From: Rhodoferax sp. OV413
GTDB lineage: Bacteria; Pseudomonadota; Gammaproteobacteria; Burkholderiales; Burkholderiaceae_C
NCBI GenBank assembly: GCA_945861785.1
Contig: CAMAWD010000005.1
Coordinates: 1-64,000, forward strand
Reading direction: 5' to 3'
Length of the DNA stretch: 64,000 nucleotides
Shown here: positions 52,752-61,426 of the stretch, piece by piece
Position numbering within the stretch: position 1 is the first letter of the stretch
Layout: every line of letters starts with the position of its first letter
Program-made: the position numbers and the translations under genes
The notes under the pieces: model-generated
Told to the model about the DNA's origin: nothing
The model's database searches: none
Seen by the model: only the letters and a program-made list of their open reading frames with translations

Positions 52752-53075
52752 TCATCGATAAATAGTGCCTGGCAGAAAACCCCTGTTTTGAAAAAACTGC
52801 CGACCCAAAAATTCCAAGCCCGAGGTGGTTTTCTGGAATTGTCCTGCTCGCAAGGGCTCGGGCGTGCATTTTCGCGGTCGCCATGCGCGATGTTGCCAAA
52901 GGATTGCTCCAATGCGGTGGTTATTTCTTGCCACCACGGCCAGTGCAACATAGCGCTTGAAGCCGTTGATGCCGTGGTCCGGGCAGCGGTCCAGGCCGTG
53001 CACTTCCAGCGCGTTGATCGCCGACTCGACGCCTGAGTGCGCGCGCCTGGCCTGCACCACCATCTCCAGCGTCAC
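52752..53075 (-). pseudogene. Transposase fragment (ISNCY-like), C-terminal
   Basis: The minus strand gives RRAHSGVESAINALEVHGLD and RCPDHGINGFKRYVALAVVA, the conserved tail of ISNCY/IS1202-type transposases. The N-terminal and catalytic core are missing (cut near 53080). It marks the boundary between the two catabolic regions. Confidence 0.7.
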
Positions 53076-53118
53076 CTGGTCATCGGTTCATCGCCGGTGC
53101 GGTTGAGATGCTGAAGCT

Positions 53119-54384
53119 CTATCCGGCAGTTCTGGACTTCAAAAGCATGTCGCGGTGCGCTGGGTGCGCGATGGCGGCAATCGCCGTGGCGCGCTCTGCT
53201 TCGTTCGCGCCGCGCAGGGCCGCGACGCCGTATTCGGTGACGATGAAGCTGACGGCCGATGCAGGCACGGTCACCGGGGCTGCGGGATCCAGCGAGCGCA
53301 GGATGTTGCTGGAAGCGTCCTTGCCGAAGGTGGAGCGAAGCGCAATGATGCTGGCGCCGCCGCGCACGCTGACGGCGGCGGTGGAGAAGTCAAGCGAACC
53401 GCCTGGAAGCGCTATTTTGCGGCTGCCTATGTTCTCGGAGTTCACGTTGCCGGCCAGGTCCACCTGCAATGCGCTGTTGATGGCGCACAAGCGTTCGACT
53501 TTCGCCAGGCTCTCGGCGCCGTGGGTAATCGAACAGGGGTGAAACTCCAGTACGCGGTTGTGGTGCAAAAAGTCGTAGAAGGATTGCGTACCGCCGGCCA
53601 TGGTCGTGATTCCAATCCCCGGCATGAAGCGTTTGCTGCTGTTGTCGATCACGCCCGACTCGATCAGGGGTTGTATCGCATCGGTCACGATGCCGGTGTG
53701 CAGGCCCAGGTGTCTGAGATGCCCGAGCTGCCCCAGCACACAGTCCTGCAGCGAACCTATGCCAAGCTGGATGACCGCGCCGTCACCGATAAGGCCGGCG
53801 ACGTTTTTGGCGATGCGCGCGTCGATGTCATCGGCCGTGGTCAGCGGCATTTCCTGCGGCGGGTCGGTGGCCTCCACGAACCAGTCGATGGACGCCGCCG
53901 GCAACGTGCTGACACCACTGGTGCGCGGCATGCGTGGGTTGATCTCCGCCACGACCAGGGGACGTTGGCGCAGCACCGCATGCATGAAGTCCACCGAGAC
54001 ACCTAAGGAGACCGTGCCGCTCGCGTCGGGCGGGGAAACCTGAAGCATCACCACGTCGGACTTGATCTCGCCGCTGTCGAACAGGACCGGCATCACGGAT
54101 ACGGGGTAACGCAGCGCCCGCGCCCGGCCCGCAGTCAGTGCGGCGCGCAAACCTTTCCCTGGGAAAAAGGTCTCGACTTTCAGTTGCGACGCTGGAGCCA
54201 TTTCGCCGTAAGGTGAGTCGCCCATGGGCATGAAGGTAATTACCCGCGTGCCTCGCAGGTCCGCCGCGTGGCTGGCCAGAAGGCGGCTGAGGTACGGTGG
54301 CTCGGCGCAACCGGAGTGCAATACCAGCGTCTTGCCCTGACCCAGAAGGTCCGGCAGCGGCCCCAAGCCTTCAAGACGTTCCAT
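53119..54384 (-). CDS. Acetyl-CoA hydrolase/CoA-transferase family protein
   Basis: 421 residues. Class I CoA-transferase of the 4-hydroxybutyrate/succinyl-CoA type: GKTLVLHSGCAEPPYLSRLL, DVVMLQVSPPDASGTVSLGV, GLIGDGAVIQLGIGSLQDCV, and the catalytic Glu region LAGNVNSENIGSRKIALPGG. C-terminal FIVTEYGVAALRGANEAERA is the normal end. Probably activates or recycles CoA for the pathway acid. Last gene of the minus-strand operon starting at 57980. Confidence 0.9.
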   Translation of the reverse strand: MERLEGLGPLPDLLGQGKTLVLHSGCAEPPYLSRLLASHAADLRGTRVITFMPMGDSPYGEMAPASQLKVETFFPGKGLRAALTAGRARALRYPVSVMPVLFDSGEIKSDVVMLQVSPPDASGTVSLGVSVDFMHAVLRQRPLVVAEINPRMPRTSGVSTLPAASIDWFVEATDPPQEMPLTTADDIDARIAKNVAGLIGDGAVIQLGIGSLQDCVLGQLGHLRHLGLHTGIVTDAIQPLIESGVIDNSSKRFMPGIGITTMAGGTQSFYDFLHHNRVLEFHPCSITHGAESLAKVERLCAINSALQVDLAGNVNSENIGSRKIALPGGSLDFSTAAVSVRGGASIIALRSTFGKDASSNILRSLDPAAPVTVPASAVSFIVTEYGVAALRGANEAERATAIAAIAHPAHRDMLLKSRTAG

Positions 54385-54411
54385 GCGGGGTGTGTGTTTG
54401 CCCTGCGCCCG

Positions 54412-55284
54412 CTACAGGACCGCAACAGGCGTTATCGGGCTGCCGGCACCGCCTTGAATGCGCAGCGGGGCAATGGTGAGCATGAAGCTGGAGCGGGCCA
54501 TGCGCGATAACTCGTCCAGGTCCAGCAGTTCGGCCAGGTAGATTCCGCTGTCGCGCAGCAGCCGGATGTGCAGCGGCACGGCCGAGTCCGGGTCTCTCGA
54601 TGGGAGTACTTCCACTGCGGGGTTGTCCGCCGCCACCAGCGCAAAGCCGCTGTCGATGATCCAGTCCGCGCAATCGTGGTGCAGCCCGGCCGACACCAGC
54701 GGCTGGCCGATGCCGGCGCGCCAGCTTGCAAGCCAGCCGGTGCGCACTACGAGTGCGTCGCCGGGCTCCGGCTTGATGCCGGATCGTTCGACTGCCGCTA
54801 CCAGGTCTTCGCAACGAATCGCATAACCCGGCGCCGCCTGCGCAAGAGCCGCCATGTCCACAAAAATGGCCCGTGTGACGATGGGCTGGAGCTTGTCGAT
54901 TCCGCATTTGGCGGCGCCGCGGCTGCTCACCTCGCTGGCGGCAAAGCCGTTGTACATCCTGCCCTTTTGCCACACGTGGCACAAGGCGTCTATGTGCGTT
55001 GTGCCATGGGTAGGAATCAGGATCGCGTCGTCCGAAAAGCCAAAGCCATGCCGCTCTTCCAACCCGGCCGCATAGTCTCCGCCGTCCCTGAGCATGAAGT
55101 GCTGGACCGGTGCGCGGTTAGGCGCCGCCGGCCCGCGCGTGCCACCCTTGATTTCGACGCCCAGCGACATCACACGGCCAGTCTTGACCGAGGCCAGGCC
55201 GCGCAGGGTCGCCTTCTCGTCCACCAGATTGCGGGCGCCACATTCGTCCAGCGGTCCCCACTTGCGTATGAACCTTTCTGGCAT
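54412..55284 (-). CDS. Cyclase-family (kynurenine formamidase-like) hydrolase
   Basis: 290 residues from ATG 55282-55284, one base after the DUF35 stop. The family metal motif HGTTHIDALCHVWQKGRMYN is present, with PGDALVVRTGWLASW and a central ADNPAVEVLPSRD. Members hydrolyse amides, lactones or ring systems. A role in ring opening of the pathway compound is inferred from context. Confidence 0.85.
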   Translation of the reverse strand: MPERFIRKWGPLDECGARNLVDEKATLRGLASVKTGRVMSLGVEIKGGTRGPAAPNRAPVQHFMLRDGGDYAAGLEERHGFGFSDDAILIPTHGTTHIDALCHVWQKGRMYNGFAASEVSSRGAAKCGIDKLQPIVTRAIFVDMAALAQAAPGYAIRCEDLVAAVERSGIKPEPGDALVVRTGWLASWRAGIGQPLVSAGLHHDCADWIIDSGFALVAADNPAVEVLPSRDPDSAVPLHIRLLRDSGIYLAELLDLDELSRMARSSFMLTIAPLRIQGGAGSPITPVAVL

Positions 55285-55285
55285 G

Positions 55286-55759
55286 TCAGCGCGGCTGCTC
55301 AAGCTCGAAGTGAAAGTCCGTGATGCGCCCTTCGCGCGCTTCCTTGAATACGGCGGTGACACGCGGCTGTTTCATGAGCGTGTGCGCCGCCGTGTTGAGG
55401 TCGCTCAGGTCAATGCCCGAGACGTAATTCAGGATCGCGGTGTCGGCACCGTCGAGCGTGACGTAACCCAGTACGAACGGGGGATCGGGCAGGCCCGGGA
55501 ACTTGGTACCGATGATGGTGAACACTTCCAGCACACCACCGGGCCCGGTCTCGACCCAGTCGGTCGTCGGTGCGTAGTCCGCGTCGGAGAAACTGCGCGC
55601 CGGCACCAGCACGCGGCCGGACTTTGCGCTGCGGGTTCCCATGATGCGCCGGTTGTCGCGAATTTCGGCGAAGAAACGACTGGCCGTCTTACCCGCGAAG
55701 TAGCGGTAGTCGAAGTCCCATTTGGCGGGGATGGTTATCAGGTCCTGGTCCGTGCTCAT
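55286..55759 (-). CDS. Zn-ribbon/OB-fold protein (DUF35)
   Basis: 157 residues from ATG 55757-55759 (GAGGA upstream). The ATG at 55772-55774 is a second option with an ATGA overlap. OB-fold pattern: WDFDYRYFAGKTASRFFAEI, ALVPARSFSDADYAP-type block (GRVLVPARSFSDADYAPTTD), GVLEVFTIIG and PPFVLGYVTLDGADTAILNY. The zinc-ribbon Cys pairs seen in many relatives are mostly absent here. DUF35 proteins pair with thiolase-fold enzymes, here the two genes directly upstream. Confidence 0.85.
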   Translation of the reverse strand: MSTDQDLITIPAKWDFDYRYFAGKTASRFFAEIRDNRRIMGTRSAKSGRVLVPARSFSDADYAPTTDWVETGPGGVLEVFTIIGTKFPGLPDPPFVLGYVTLDGADTAILNYVSGIDLSDLNTAAHTLMKQPRVTAVFKEAREGRITDFHFELEQPR

Positions 55760-55770
55760 GTTTCCATTCC

Positions 55771-56934
55771 TCATGGTTTTTCGTTGCTCAGGATAACGGC
55801 GGTGGAAAATTGTGTAGCACCCCCCTGTCCCGTGGCGATGGCTTTCCTTGCACCGTCCACCTGGCGCCTGCCGGCAAGCCCCCGGACCTGTTGCGCGCAT
55901 TCCGCGATCCGTATCAGGGCCGTTGCGCTGACCGGGTTGCTGGCTTGGGGCCCGCCGGAAGGGTTGATGCTGATGCCCGCTTTCTGCTCGATCGCGCGCT
56001 CGGTGAAGGCCACACCATCGCTGGCCTGGCACAGGCCGAGCGACGGATAGGCCATGGCTTCCGAGCTGGCAAAAGGTGCTTGGATTTCCACTACGTCGAG
56101 TTCCTTGAGCGGGTCGGTGATGCCGGCGTCGCTGTAAGCCGCCTGCGCGGAACGCCGCAAGGTAAGCAAATCCACCAGCGAGCCTTCGGGCCGATGCATG
56201 CGGTCACCCATGGCATAGGTGTCGCTCAGGCCCCGCGCGCCCAGAATCCAGGCCGCGTTGCGCCGCCCGACCATGCTCGCCGCGGTCACCACAACCGCGC
56301 AGGCGCCTTCGTTGGTCGGGCACGCCTCCAGGCTATGGATCGGCCAGGCCAGGAACTTCGACTTCAGCACTTCGGCGGCGGTGAACAAACGCGGGTGTTC
56401 CAGCGTATCGTTCAGTTGGGACGCAGCCGAGTTCCGGGCCGCAAGCCCGGCCCAATGCTCCAGGGTATAGCCGTATTTCTGCATCAGCAGCGTTGCACGC
56501 AAAGCGACCATGCTGATAGTGGACATGCTAATGTCCTTCTCGTAGATGGGGTCGAAGATGGAGTTGAATATGCGGGCCGCCGTGGTGGCATGTCCCATGC
56601 GCTCGACCGCGACCACCAGCACCGCCTTGCAGCGGCCGGCATGGATCCATGACAGCGCAGCCAGCAATGCGGACGAGCCGGTTGCACCGCCGGTATTGAC
56701 GCGAAAGTACGGAATGCCCGGTCGCGGTATGGCGTGCATGTCGAGATGGTTGATGCCGGCCAGCGCGTCCGGCGCCACGCCGCCAACGATCAGGCCTATG
56801 TCGTCCAGACCCAGGCCTGCGTCATTCAGTGCGGCCATGGCGGCCTGCCGGACCAGTTCGGCCGTGTTGAGGTCCTGGTGGCGGCGACGGTATTGGGTTT
56901 GACCCACGCCTATGATTGCGGCGGCCTCTTTCAT
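55771..56934 (-). CDS. Thiolase-fold protein lacking the catalytic Cys (Ltp2-like aldolase subunit candidate)
   Basis: 387 residues. SCP2-type thiolase fold: AAIIGVGQTQYRRRHQDLNT, LGLDDIGLIVGGVAPDALAG, VNTGGATGSSALLAALSWIH, ASFMVGRRNAA-type block (ASMVGRRNAAWILGARGLSD) and INPSGGPQASNPVSATALIR. The nucleophile Cys of CASG is Gly (GGATG), and the GHP His is Asn (SNP). Mycobacterial Ltp2 lacks the same Cys and acts, with a DUF35 partner, as a retro-aldolase in steroid side-chain removal, so that chemistry is the leading guess. Overlaps the other thiolase-like gene by 4 nt. Confidence 0.8.
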   Translation of the reverse strand: MKEAAAIIGVGQTQYRRRHQDLNTAELVRQAAMAALNDAGLGLDDIGLIVGGVAPDALAGINHLDMHAIPRPGIPYFRVNTGGATGSSALLAALSWIHAGRCKAVLVVAVERMGHATTAARIFNSIFDPIYEKDISMSTISMVALRATLLMQKYGYTLEHWAGLAARNSAASQLNDTLEHPRLFTAAEVLKSKFLAWPIHSLEACPTNEGACAVVVTAASMVGRRNAAWILGARGLSDTYAMGDRMHRPEGSLVDLLTLRRSAQAAYSDAGITDPLKELDVVEIQAPFASSEAMAYPSLGLCQASDGVAFTERAIEQKAGISINPSGGPQASNPVSATALIRIAECAQQVRGLAGRRQVDGARKAIATGQGGATQFSTAVILSNEKP

Positions 56935-57980
56935 GATTTCTCCACAATAACCGCAGTCTGCGTCTGGCCGCCGATGGGCGACGAGCCCACGGCAAGCGCC
57001 CGCCGTGCGCCCTCAAGCCGGAACAGGCATTCGGCAAAACGCACCAGCCCCATGGCCGGATAACACCATCCCGCCGCCGAGCCGCCTGACTGGTTGATCC
57101 GATTGGAACTTGCATACGAGTTGAAACCATCTCCGGGCGGGGCCAGTCCCAATGCCTCCAGGCTCATGACCTCGTCGGCCAGCGTCATTCCGTCGATCTC
57201 GAACAGGTCGATGTCGGCCAGCGTGACACCTGCTTCATCGAGTGACCGATCGACCGCGGTACGCAATGCGGGGCGGGCCAGCCAATCGCGGTCACCCGGC
57301 AATGTCGCGTCGGTACCGTGCCCGATGCCGGCAATCCTGAAGGGGCTTGCCCTGGCGCCGATAATCGCGGCAACCACCACGTCCGCGTAACGCGGCGCAT
57401 CCGCTTCCTGAAGCGGCAGGTTAAGGCGCATGAACGGGGCAGAAGCGCCCACTGATCTCGGATTGACTTTTGCACGCCCACGCCGGATTTCAGCTGCATG
57501 CGCCCGGGCTGTGGCCTGCTCTCCGTGGGCACCCAGCCAGCGCGATAGTCGCAAGGCCGAGACATCCGCCTCCGTCAGGCCGAAGGCTTGTTCCATGAAC
57601 GGGTCCATGGAAGCCTGCGATACCTTGAGGTAGTCTCCCTCGCTCGCGCGACCCCAGGCGGCCACAATGGAAAACTCTGTTTCGCCCGCGGCGACCCGCG
57701 CACTGGCCAGCGAGAGCGCAACCAGCCCGTCTTCCGCCAGCCTGATTTCATCGCGCAGGTAGGCACCAGCGGCGGGCGCGGTGACCATGCTGGAAAGCGA
57801 CCGCCCGTCAATCATGTCGTGCGCCGCCAGCACCACGGAGTCGATCGCCTCGATGGCAACGCCGGAAGTAGCCAGCGCGCTGCTGACACCCGCGAATATC
57901 AACTCTTCAAGGCTCTTGCTTGCGTCGGCCCAGCTCATGTTAACTGCCGCCCCCTGGACGAATACCTGCCTGGGTTTCAT
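56931..57980 (-). CDS. Second thiolase-fold protein lacking catalytic Cys
   Basis: 349 residues from ATG 57978-57980. Thiolase pattern: FVQGAAVNMSWADASKSLEE, AIEAIDSVVLAAHDMIDGRS, IRLAEDGLVALSLASARVAA, TLADIDLFEIDGMTLADEVM, and RINQSGGSAAGWCYPAMGLV. The CASG Cys and the GHP His are both missing (AEDG, CYP). Likely a heteromeric partner of the neighbouring thiolase-like protein with the DUF35 subunit. First gene of a five-gene minus-strand operon. An operator-like repeat lies 41 nt upstream. Confidence 0.8.
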   Translation of the reverse strand: MKPRQVFVQGAAVNMSWADASKSLEELIFAGVSSALATSGVAIEAIDSVVLAAHDMIDGRSLSSMVTAPAAGAYLRDEIRLAEDGLVALSLASARVAAGETEFSIVAAWGRASEGDYLKVSQASMDPFMEQAFGLTEADVSALRLSRWLGAHGEQATARAHAAEIRRGRAKVNPRSVGASAPFMRLNLPLQEADAPRYADVVVAAIIGARASPFRIAGIGHGTDATLPGDRDWLARPALRTAVDRSLDEAGVTLADIDLFEIDGMTLADEVMSLEALGLAPPGDGFNSYASSNRINQSGGSAAGWCYPAMGLVRFAECLFRLEGARRALAVGSSPIGGQTQTAVIVEKS

Positions 57981-58020
57981 ATGTTGTCTGCCTGTGCTGC
58001 CCGTATCGGCCATAGTATCT

Positions 58021-58036
58021 TTAACATAAGCGTTGA
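58021..58036 (+). promoter_or_regulatory. Inverted repeat T1, candidate TetR operator
   Basis: TTAACATAAGCGTTGA: arms match TCAACA-n4-TGTTGA with two deviations. Located between the SDR stop and the start of the five-gene unit at 57980. Confidence 0.45.
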
Positions 58037-58044
58037 TCAATGTG

Positions 58045-58794
58045 TCAGAACACGAAGAGTCCCAAGCCGCCATCCACCGTGATCAGCTGGCCGGTGACGT
58101 AGGACGCATCGGCGGACGCCAGGAACGCCACCAGAGCCGCCACTTCATTCGGGTTGCCGGGACGCTTCATGGCAATACGCGCCTCGACCCGTGCGCGTAT
58201 GTCGTCACGGATGCGGTCGTATGCCGGCGTCAGGATCAGTCCCGGCAATACGGCGTTGGCCGTTATGCCGAAACGCGCGCCTTCAAGTGCCGTCGATTTC
58301 GTCAGCCCATGCAACGCCGACTTGCTGGCCGAGTAGGCCGCGTGGGCGAAGTCCCCCATGCTCGCGGCGATAGAGGAAATATTCACGATTCGCCCCCACT
58401 TCGCTTCGCGCATACGGGGAAAGCAGGCTCGCGTCCAGAGAAAGGACGCAGTGGCATGAACCGACATCTCGGTGTTCCAGGTTTCTTCGGACAAATGCTC
58501 CAGCCGTTCTGCGTTGTCCGTCACCCCGGCGTTATTGACCAGCACCAGCGGCTCGCCAAACGAGGAGGCAATTGTCTCGACTGCCGCCTGAACGGCCTTC
58601 GCGTTTGCCACGTCGGCGCGGATGGCGCGGAACGCATCCTTCGGAAAGTTCTTGCCCAGGGCGTCCAGCCGCATTTCATCGAGATCGACCGCGGCTATCC
58701 TGTAACCTTGGTCGTGCAGCAGCCGGGAGATGGCACTGCCGAGGCCACCGGCGGCGCCGGTGATGATGGCGACTTTCGAAACGGGATCGGTCAT
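58045..58794 (-). CDS. Short-chain dehydrogenase/reductase
   Basis: 249 residues. ITGAAGGLGSAISRLLHDQG cofactor site, NNAGVTDNAE, IVNISSIAASMGDFAHAAYS with catalytic Ser and Tyr, ASKSALHGLTKSTALEGARF with Lys, and ALVAFLASADASYVTGQLIT at the end. A 3-hydroxyacyl-CoA or ring-hydroxyl dehydrogenase. Divergent from the dehydrogenase unit at 58935 across paired TetR-type operators. Confidence 0.92.
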   Translation of the reverse strand: MTDPVSKVAIITGAAGGLGSAISRLLHDQGYRIAAVDLDEMRLDALGKNFPKDAFRAIRADVANAKAVQAAVETIASSFGEPLVLVNNAGVTDNAERLEHLSEETWNTEMSVHATASFLWTRACFPRMREAKWGRIVNISSIAASMGDFAHAAYSASKSALHGLTKSTALEGARFGITANAVLPGLILTPAYDRIRDDIRARVEARIAMKRPGNPNEVAALVAFLASADASYVTGQLITVDGGLGLFVF

Positions 58795-58874
58795 GGTGTC
58801 TCCAGCTTGCGGCTTAGCCTGTCCCGGTGGATCGACTGCTTCAACGGCTTCGCGGAACTTGGCCCGATGCTACC

Positions 58875-58908
58875 ATCAACGTTCGTGTTGATCAACAAGA
58901 ATGTTGAC
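58875..58908 (+). promoter_or_regulatory. Tandem inverted repeats T2 and T3, candidate TetR operators
   Basis: ATCAACGTTCGTGTTGAT (58875-58892) and TCAACAAGAATGTTGA (58892-58907) overlap by one base in the divergent space between the SDR (minus) and the broken acyl-CoA dehydrogenase (plus, from 58935). The second has perfect 6-bp arms. Confidence 0.6.
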
Positions 58909-58934
58909 AACGTCACACACCGCGAGGTGCATGC

Positions 58935-59924
58935 ATGAATCAGCTCAGTTCCCTGAATCCGGTTGGCATACCGCCAGAGGATGAAGCATTGCGTGGTGAA
59001 GTCCGCGCCTTCCTCGTCCAGGCCATGCGCTGTACTCCCGCCCACGTACGCGCCAGGCCATGGTCCGGCTACGACCCCGCCTTTAGCCGCGAGGTCGGCG
59101 GGCGTGGCTGGCTCGGCATCACCTTCCCCCGGGAGTACGGAGGCGGTGGCCGTACGCCGTTTGCGCGTTACGTGCTGGTCGAGGAGTTCCTCAATATAGG
59201 CGCCCCGGTTGGTTGCCACTGGATCGCTGACCGGCAGAGCGGCAGAGCGGCCCACTGATACTTCGTTGCGGTACCGAAGAGCCGAAGCGGCACTATCTGC
59301 CCGGAATTTGCCGCGGTGAGTCGTACTTCTGCATCGGCATGAGTGAGCCGGATGCGGGCTCGGATTTGGCCAGCGTGCGTTCGCGTGCATTGCCCAACGA
59401 CCGGGGGTGGCTGCTGAATGGGCAGAAGATCTGGACCACCAACGCGCACAACTGCCACTACATGATTGCACTGGTGCGCACTAGCGGCGACCCGCAGGAT
59501 CGGCATCAGGGGTTGTCGCAAATCATTGTCGATCTGTCCCGGCCCGGTGTTACCGTGCGCCCGATCACCGACCTCAGCGGCGACGCCCACCGGGCGCACC
59601 CCGCATGCACAGCGCCTGGCCGGGAAGTTCATAACGCAACTGGCGCCGCTGCGCGCAATGTCCGGTTCCATCATGGAGAAACTCGCGCGCCGCGAAAGCC
59701 CCGCAGTGGAAGCCGCTCTGGTCAAGGACCTGGGAACCGGGGTCGAGCAGCTGATTCCGGCGGCAATTGCAGACGATCTGCTCTCGCGCGATGCGGCATC
59801 GGTTCCGAGGGAACTGCTCGCCACGCTGGATTACGTGACACAGGTGGCCCCGAGTTATTCGTTGCGAGGCGGCACGCGCGATATCCTGCGCGGCATGATC
59901 GCGCGTGGACTCGGTTTGCGCTGA
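58935..59924 (+). pseudogene. Acyl-CoA dehydrogenase, frameshifted and internally deleted
   Basis: Start ATG 58935. N-terminal third EVRAFLVQAMRCTPAHVRAR and GWLGITFPREYGGGGRTPF is in frame until an 8-bp tandem duplication CGGCAGAG x2 (59232-59247) shifts it to an early stop. The next frame resumes LILRCGTEEPKRHYLPGICR, FCIGMSEPDAGSDLASVRSR, and GQKIWTTNAHNCHYMIALVR. A second break near 59590 deletes the middle, and a third frame gives the C-terminal QRLAGKFITQLAPLRAMSGS to GLGLR. Not functional. Confidence 0.85.
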
Positions 59925-59938
59925 AAGGAATCAATACC

Positions 59939-60481
59939 GTGGAAGATCTTTTTTCCGACGCCGTCCGCCAGTTGCTTTCTGATCGCTGCACACCGGACGT
60001 GGTGCGCGCCATCGAAGCCGGGGGCTCGTGCGCGGGCCTTTGGGGGCATCTCGAAGATGCCGGTTATGCCGATGCATTGGTGCCGGAATCCGCAGGCGGC
60101 GCCGGCATGGGCCTTGGTGACCTTTATGCGGTATTGGAGCTGTGCGGCGAATTTGCGCTGCCGGTTCCGCGTGGTGAGACGTTGTTGGCGCGCGGTGTGT
60201 TGTCCTCAGCGGGTGTTACTCCGCCGCGTGGGACCATGAGTTTTGGAAGCGGCCGCCTGACGCTGGAAAGGCTGATCTGTGGCGCCGTTCAAGGTGCAAA
60301 AGTGTCCGAGTGGATTCTGGTCAACTGCTCTGGCGACTACAGGGTATTGCCCCCGGCATCGGCAGAATTGCAAGCCAGCGGCTTCTGTCTAAATGCCCAT
60401 CTGGAATGGCCGCTGGACATCTGGGAGGCCGCCAGCAAGGTGCCTGGCGCGTGGGACTTGCAGGCGGCTCGGAGTTCATGC
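59939..60481 (+). pseudogene. Acyl-CoA dehydrogenase (small-subunit type) N-terminal half, fused to enoyl-CoA hydratase
   Basis: GTG 59939 preceded by AAGGA. The sequence DLFSDAVRQLLSDRCTPDVV, LEDAGYADALVPESAGGAGM, YAVLELCGEFALPVPRGETL and SGFCLNAHLEWPLDIWEAAS resembles the N-terminal and middle domains of heterotetrameric steroid-type dehydrogenases, but the C-terminal half is missing. The frame runs without a stop into the enoyl-CoA hydratase (AWDLQAARSSCMTTFLK), so a fusion protein is possible. Confidence 0.65.
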
Positions 60482-61276
60482 ATGACAACCTTCCTGAAAA
60501 CAGCGCGCAACGGCGCCATTCTCATACTGACCATGAGTCAACCGGAGACGCGCAACGCGCTGACCGGCAATACGGCGGCCGACGAGTTCGTGCAGGCCTG
60601 CGAGACGATCCGTCGCGACCTGTCGGTGCGTGTTGTCATCTTGACCGCGGAAGGCCCTGTATTCAGTTCCGGCGGCAATGTGAAGGACATGCAGCGGTAT
60701 GAGGCGCTCAAGCCTATGCCCGACGTCATTCGCGAGGAGTACCGCAACGGCATACAGCGCATTCCCGGGGCGCTCTACAACCTGGACGTTCCGGTGATTG
60801 CGGCAATCAATGGGCCGGCCATCGGCGCGGGCCTCGACCTGACCTGTATGTGCGACATCCGCATCGCGTCCGAGAAGGCAACCTTCGCGGAAAGTTTCGT
60901 CAAGGTCGGCATCGTTCCGGGCGATGGCGGGGCATGGCTGCTGCCGCGCGCCGTGGGAATGTCCAAGGCGTCGGAGATGGCTTTTACGGGCGAAGCGCTG
61001 GATGCCGCACAGGCGCTGGCGTGTGGCCTGGTGTCGCGCGTTGTGCCGCCCGATGCCCTGCTCGAGGAGGCCATGTCCCTGGCAAGAAAGATTGCCGCCA
61101 ATCCGGGCGGTGTGCTGCGCATGCCCAAGCGCCTGCTGCGCGAAGGCGAGCGCAGTTCGCTCGAATCGCTGCTGGAGTTGTCGGCCGGGTACCAGGCGAT
61201 CGCCCACATGACGCCCGACCACCACGGGGCAGTACGTGCCTTTGTGGAGAAGCGGGCGCCGAAATTCTCAGGCTGA
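60482..61276 (+). CDS. Enoyl-CoA hydratase family protein
   Basis: 264 residues from ATG 60482 (frame fused upstream to dehydrogenase sequence). Crotonase motifs: PETRNALTGNTAADEFVQAC, VFSSGGNVKDMQ, VPVIAAINGPAIGAGLDLTC, FAESFVKVGIVPGDGGAWLL and AVRAFVEKRAPKFSG. The Glu positions of active hydratases (FAESF, GIVPG region) are present. Hydrates an enoyl-CoA in the degradation path. P450 gene follows after 150 bp. Confidence 0.9.
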   Translation: MTTFLKTARNGAILILTMSQPETRNALTGNTAADEFVQACETIRRDLSVRVVILTAEGPVFSSGGNVKDMQRYEALKPMPDVIREEYRNGIQRIPGALYNLDVPVIAAINGPAIGAGLDLTCMCDIRIASEKATFAESFVKVGIVPGDGGAWLLPRAVGMSKASEMAFTGEALDAAQALACGLVSRVVPPDALLEEAMSLARKIAANPGGVLRMPKRLLREGERSSLESLLELSAGYQAIAHMTPDHHGAVRAFVEKRAPKFSG

Positions 61277-61333
61277 ACGCCGTTGAAGGCCAAGGGGGCC
61301 GTCAGCTGTTCAACGGCGTCAGTTCAATCAATC

Positions 61334-61351
61334 GTCAACATTTATGTTGAC
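61334..61351 (+). promoter_or_regulatory. Inverted repeat T4, candidate TetR operator
   Basis: GTCAACATTTATGTTGAC, perfect 8-bp arms with a 2-bp centre, 75 nt before the P450 start at 61427. Matches the T2/T3 pattern. Confidence 0.6.
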
Positions 61352-61426
61352 GGCCGAACATGGCGAACGTATGATGCGGCTGGATTGAATTCTGAATTGG
61401 CTGGAACTGGATTACTGGAGTTGAAC

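Noticed and set aside
59339-61276. A single 645-residue protein
   Set aside because: It contains the middle of a broken dehydrogenase in one frame, unrelated codons, another dehydrogenase half and a crotonase. Real units are split at 59924, 59939 and 60482.
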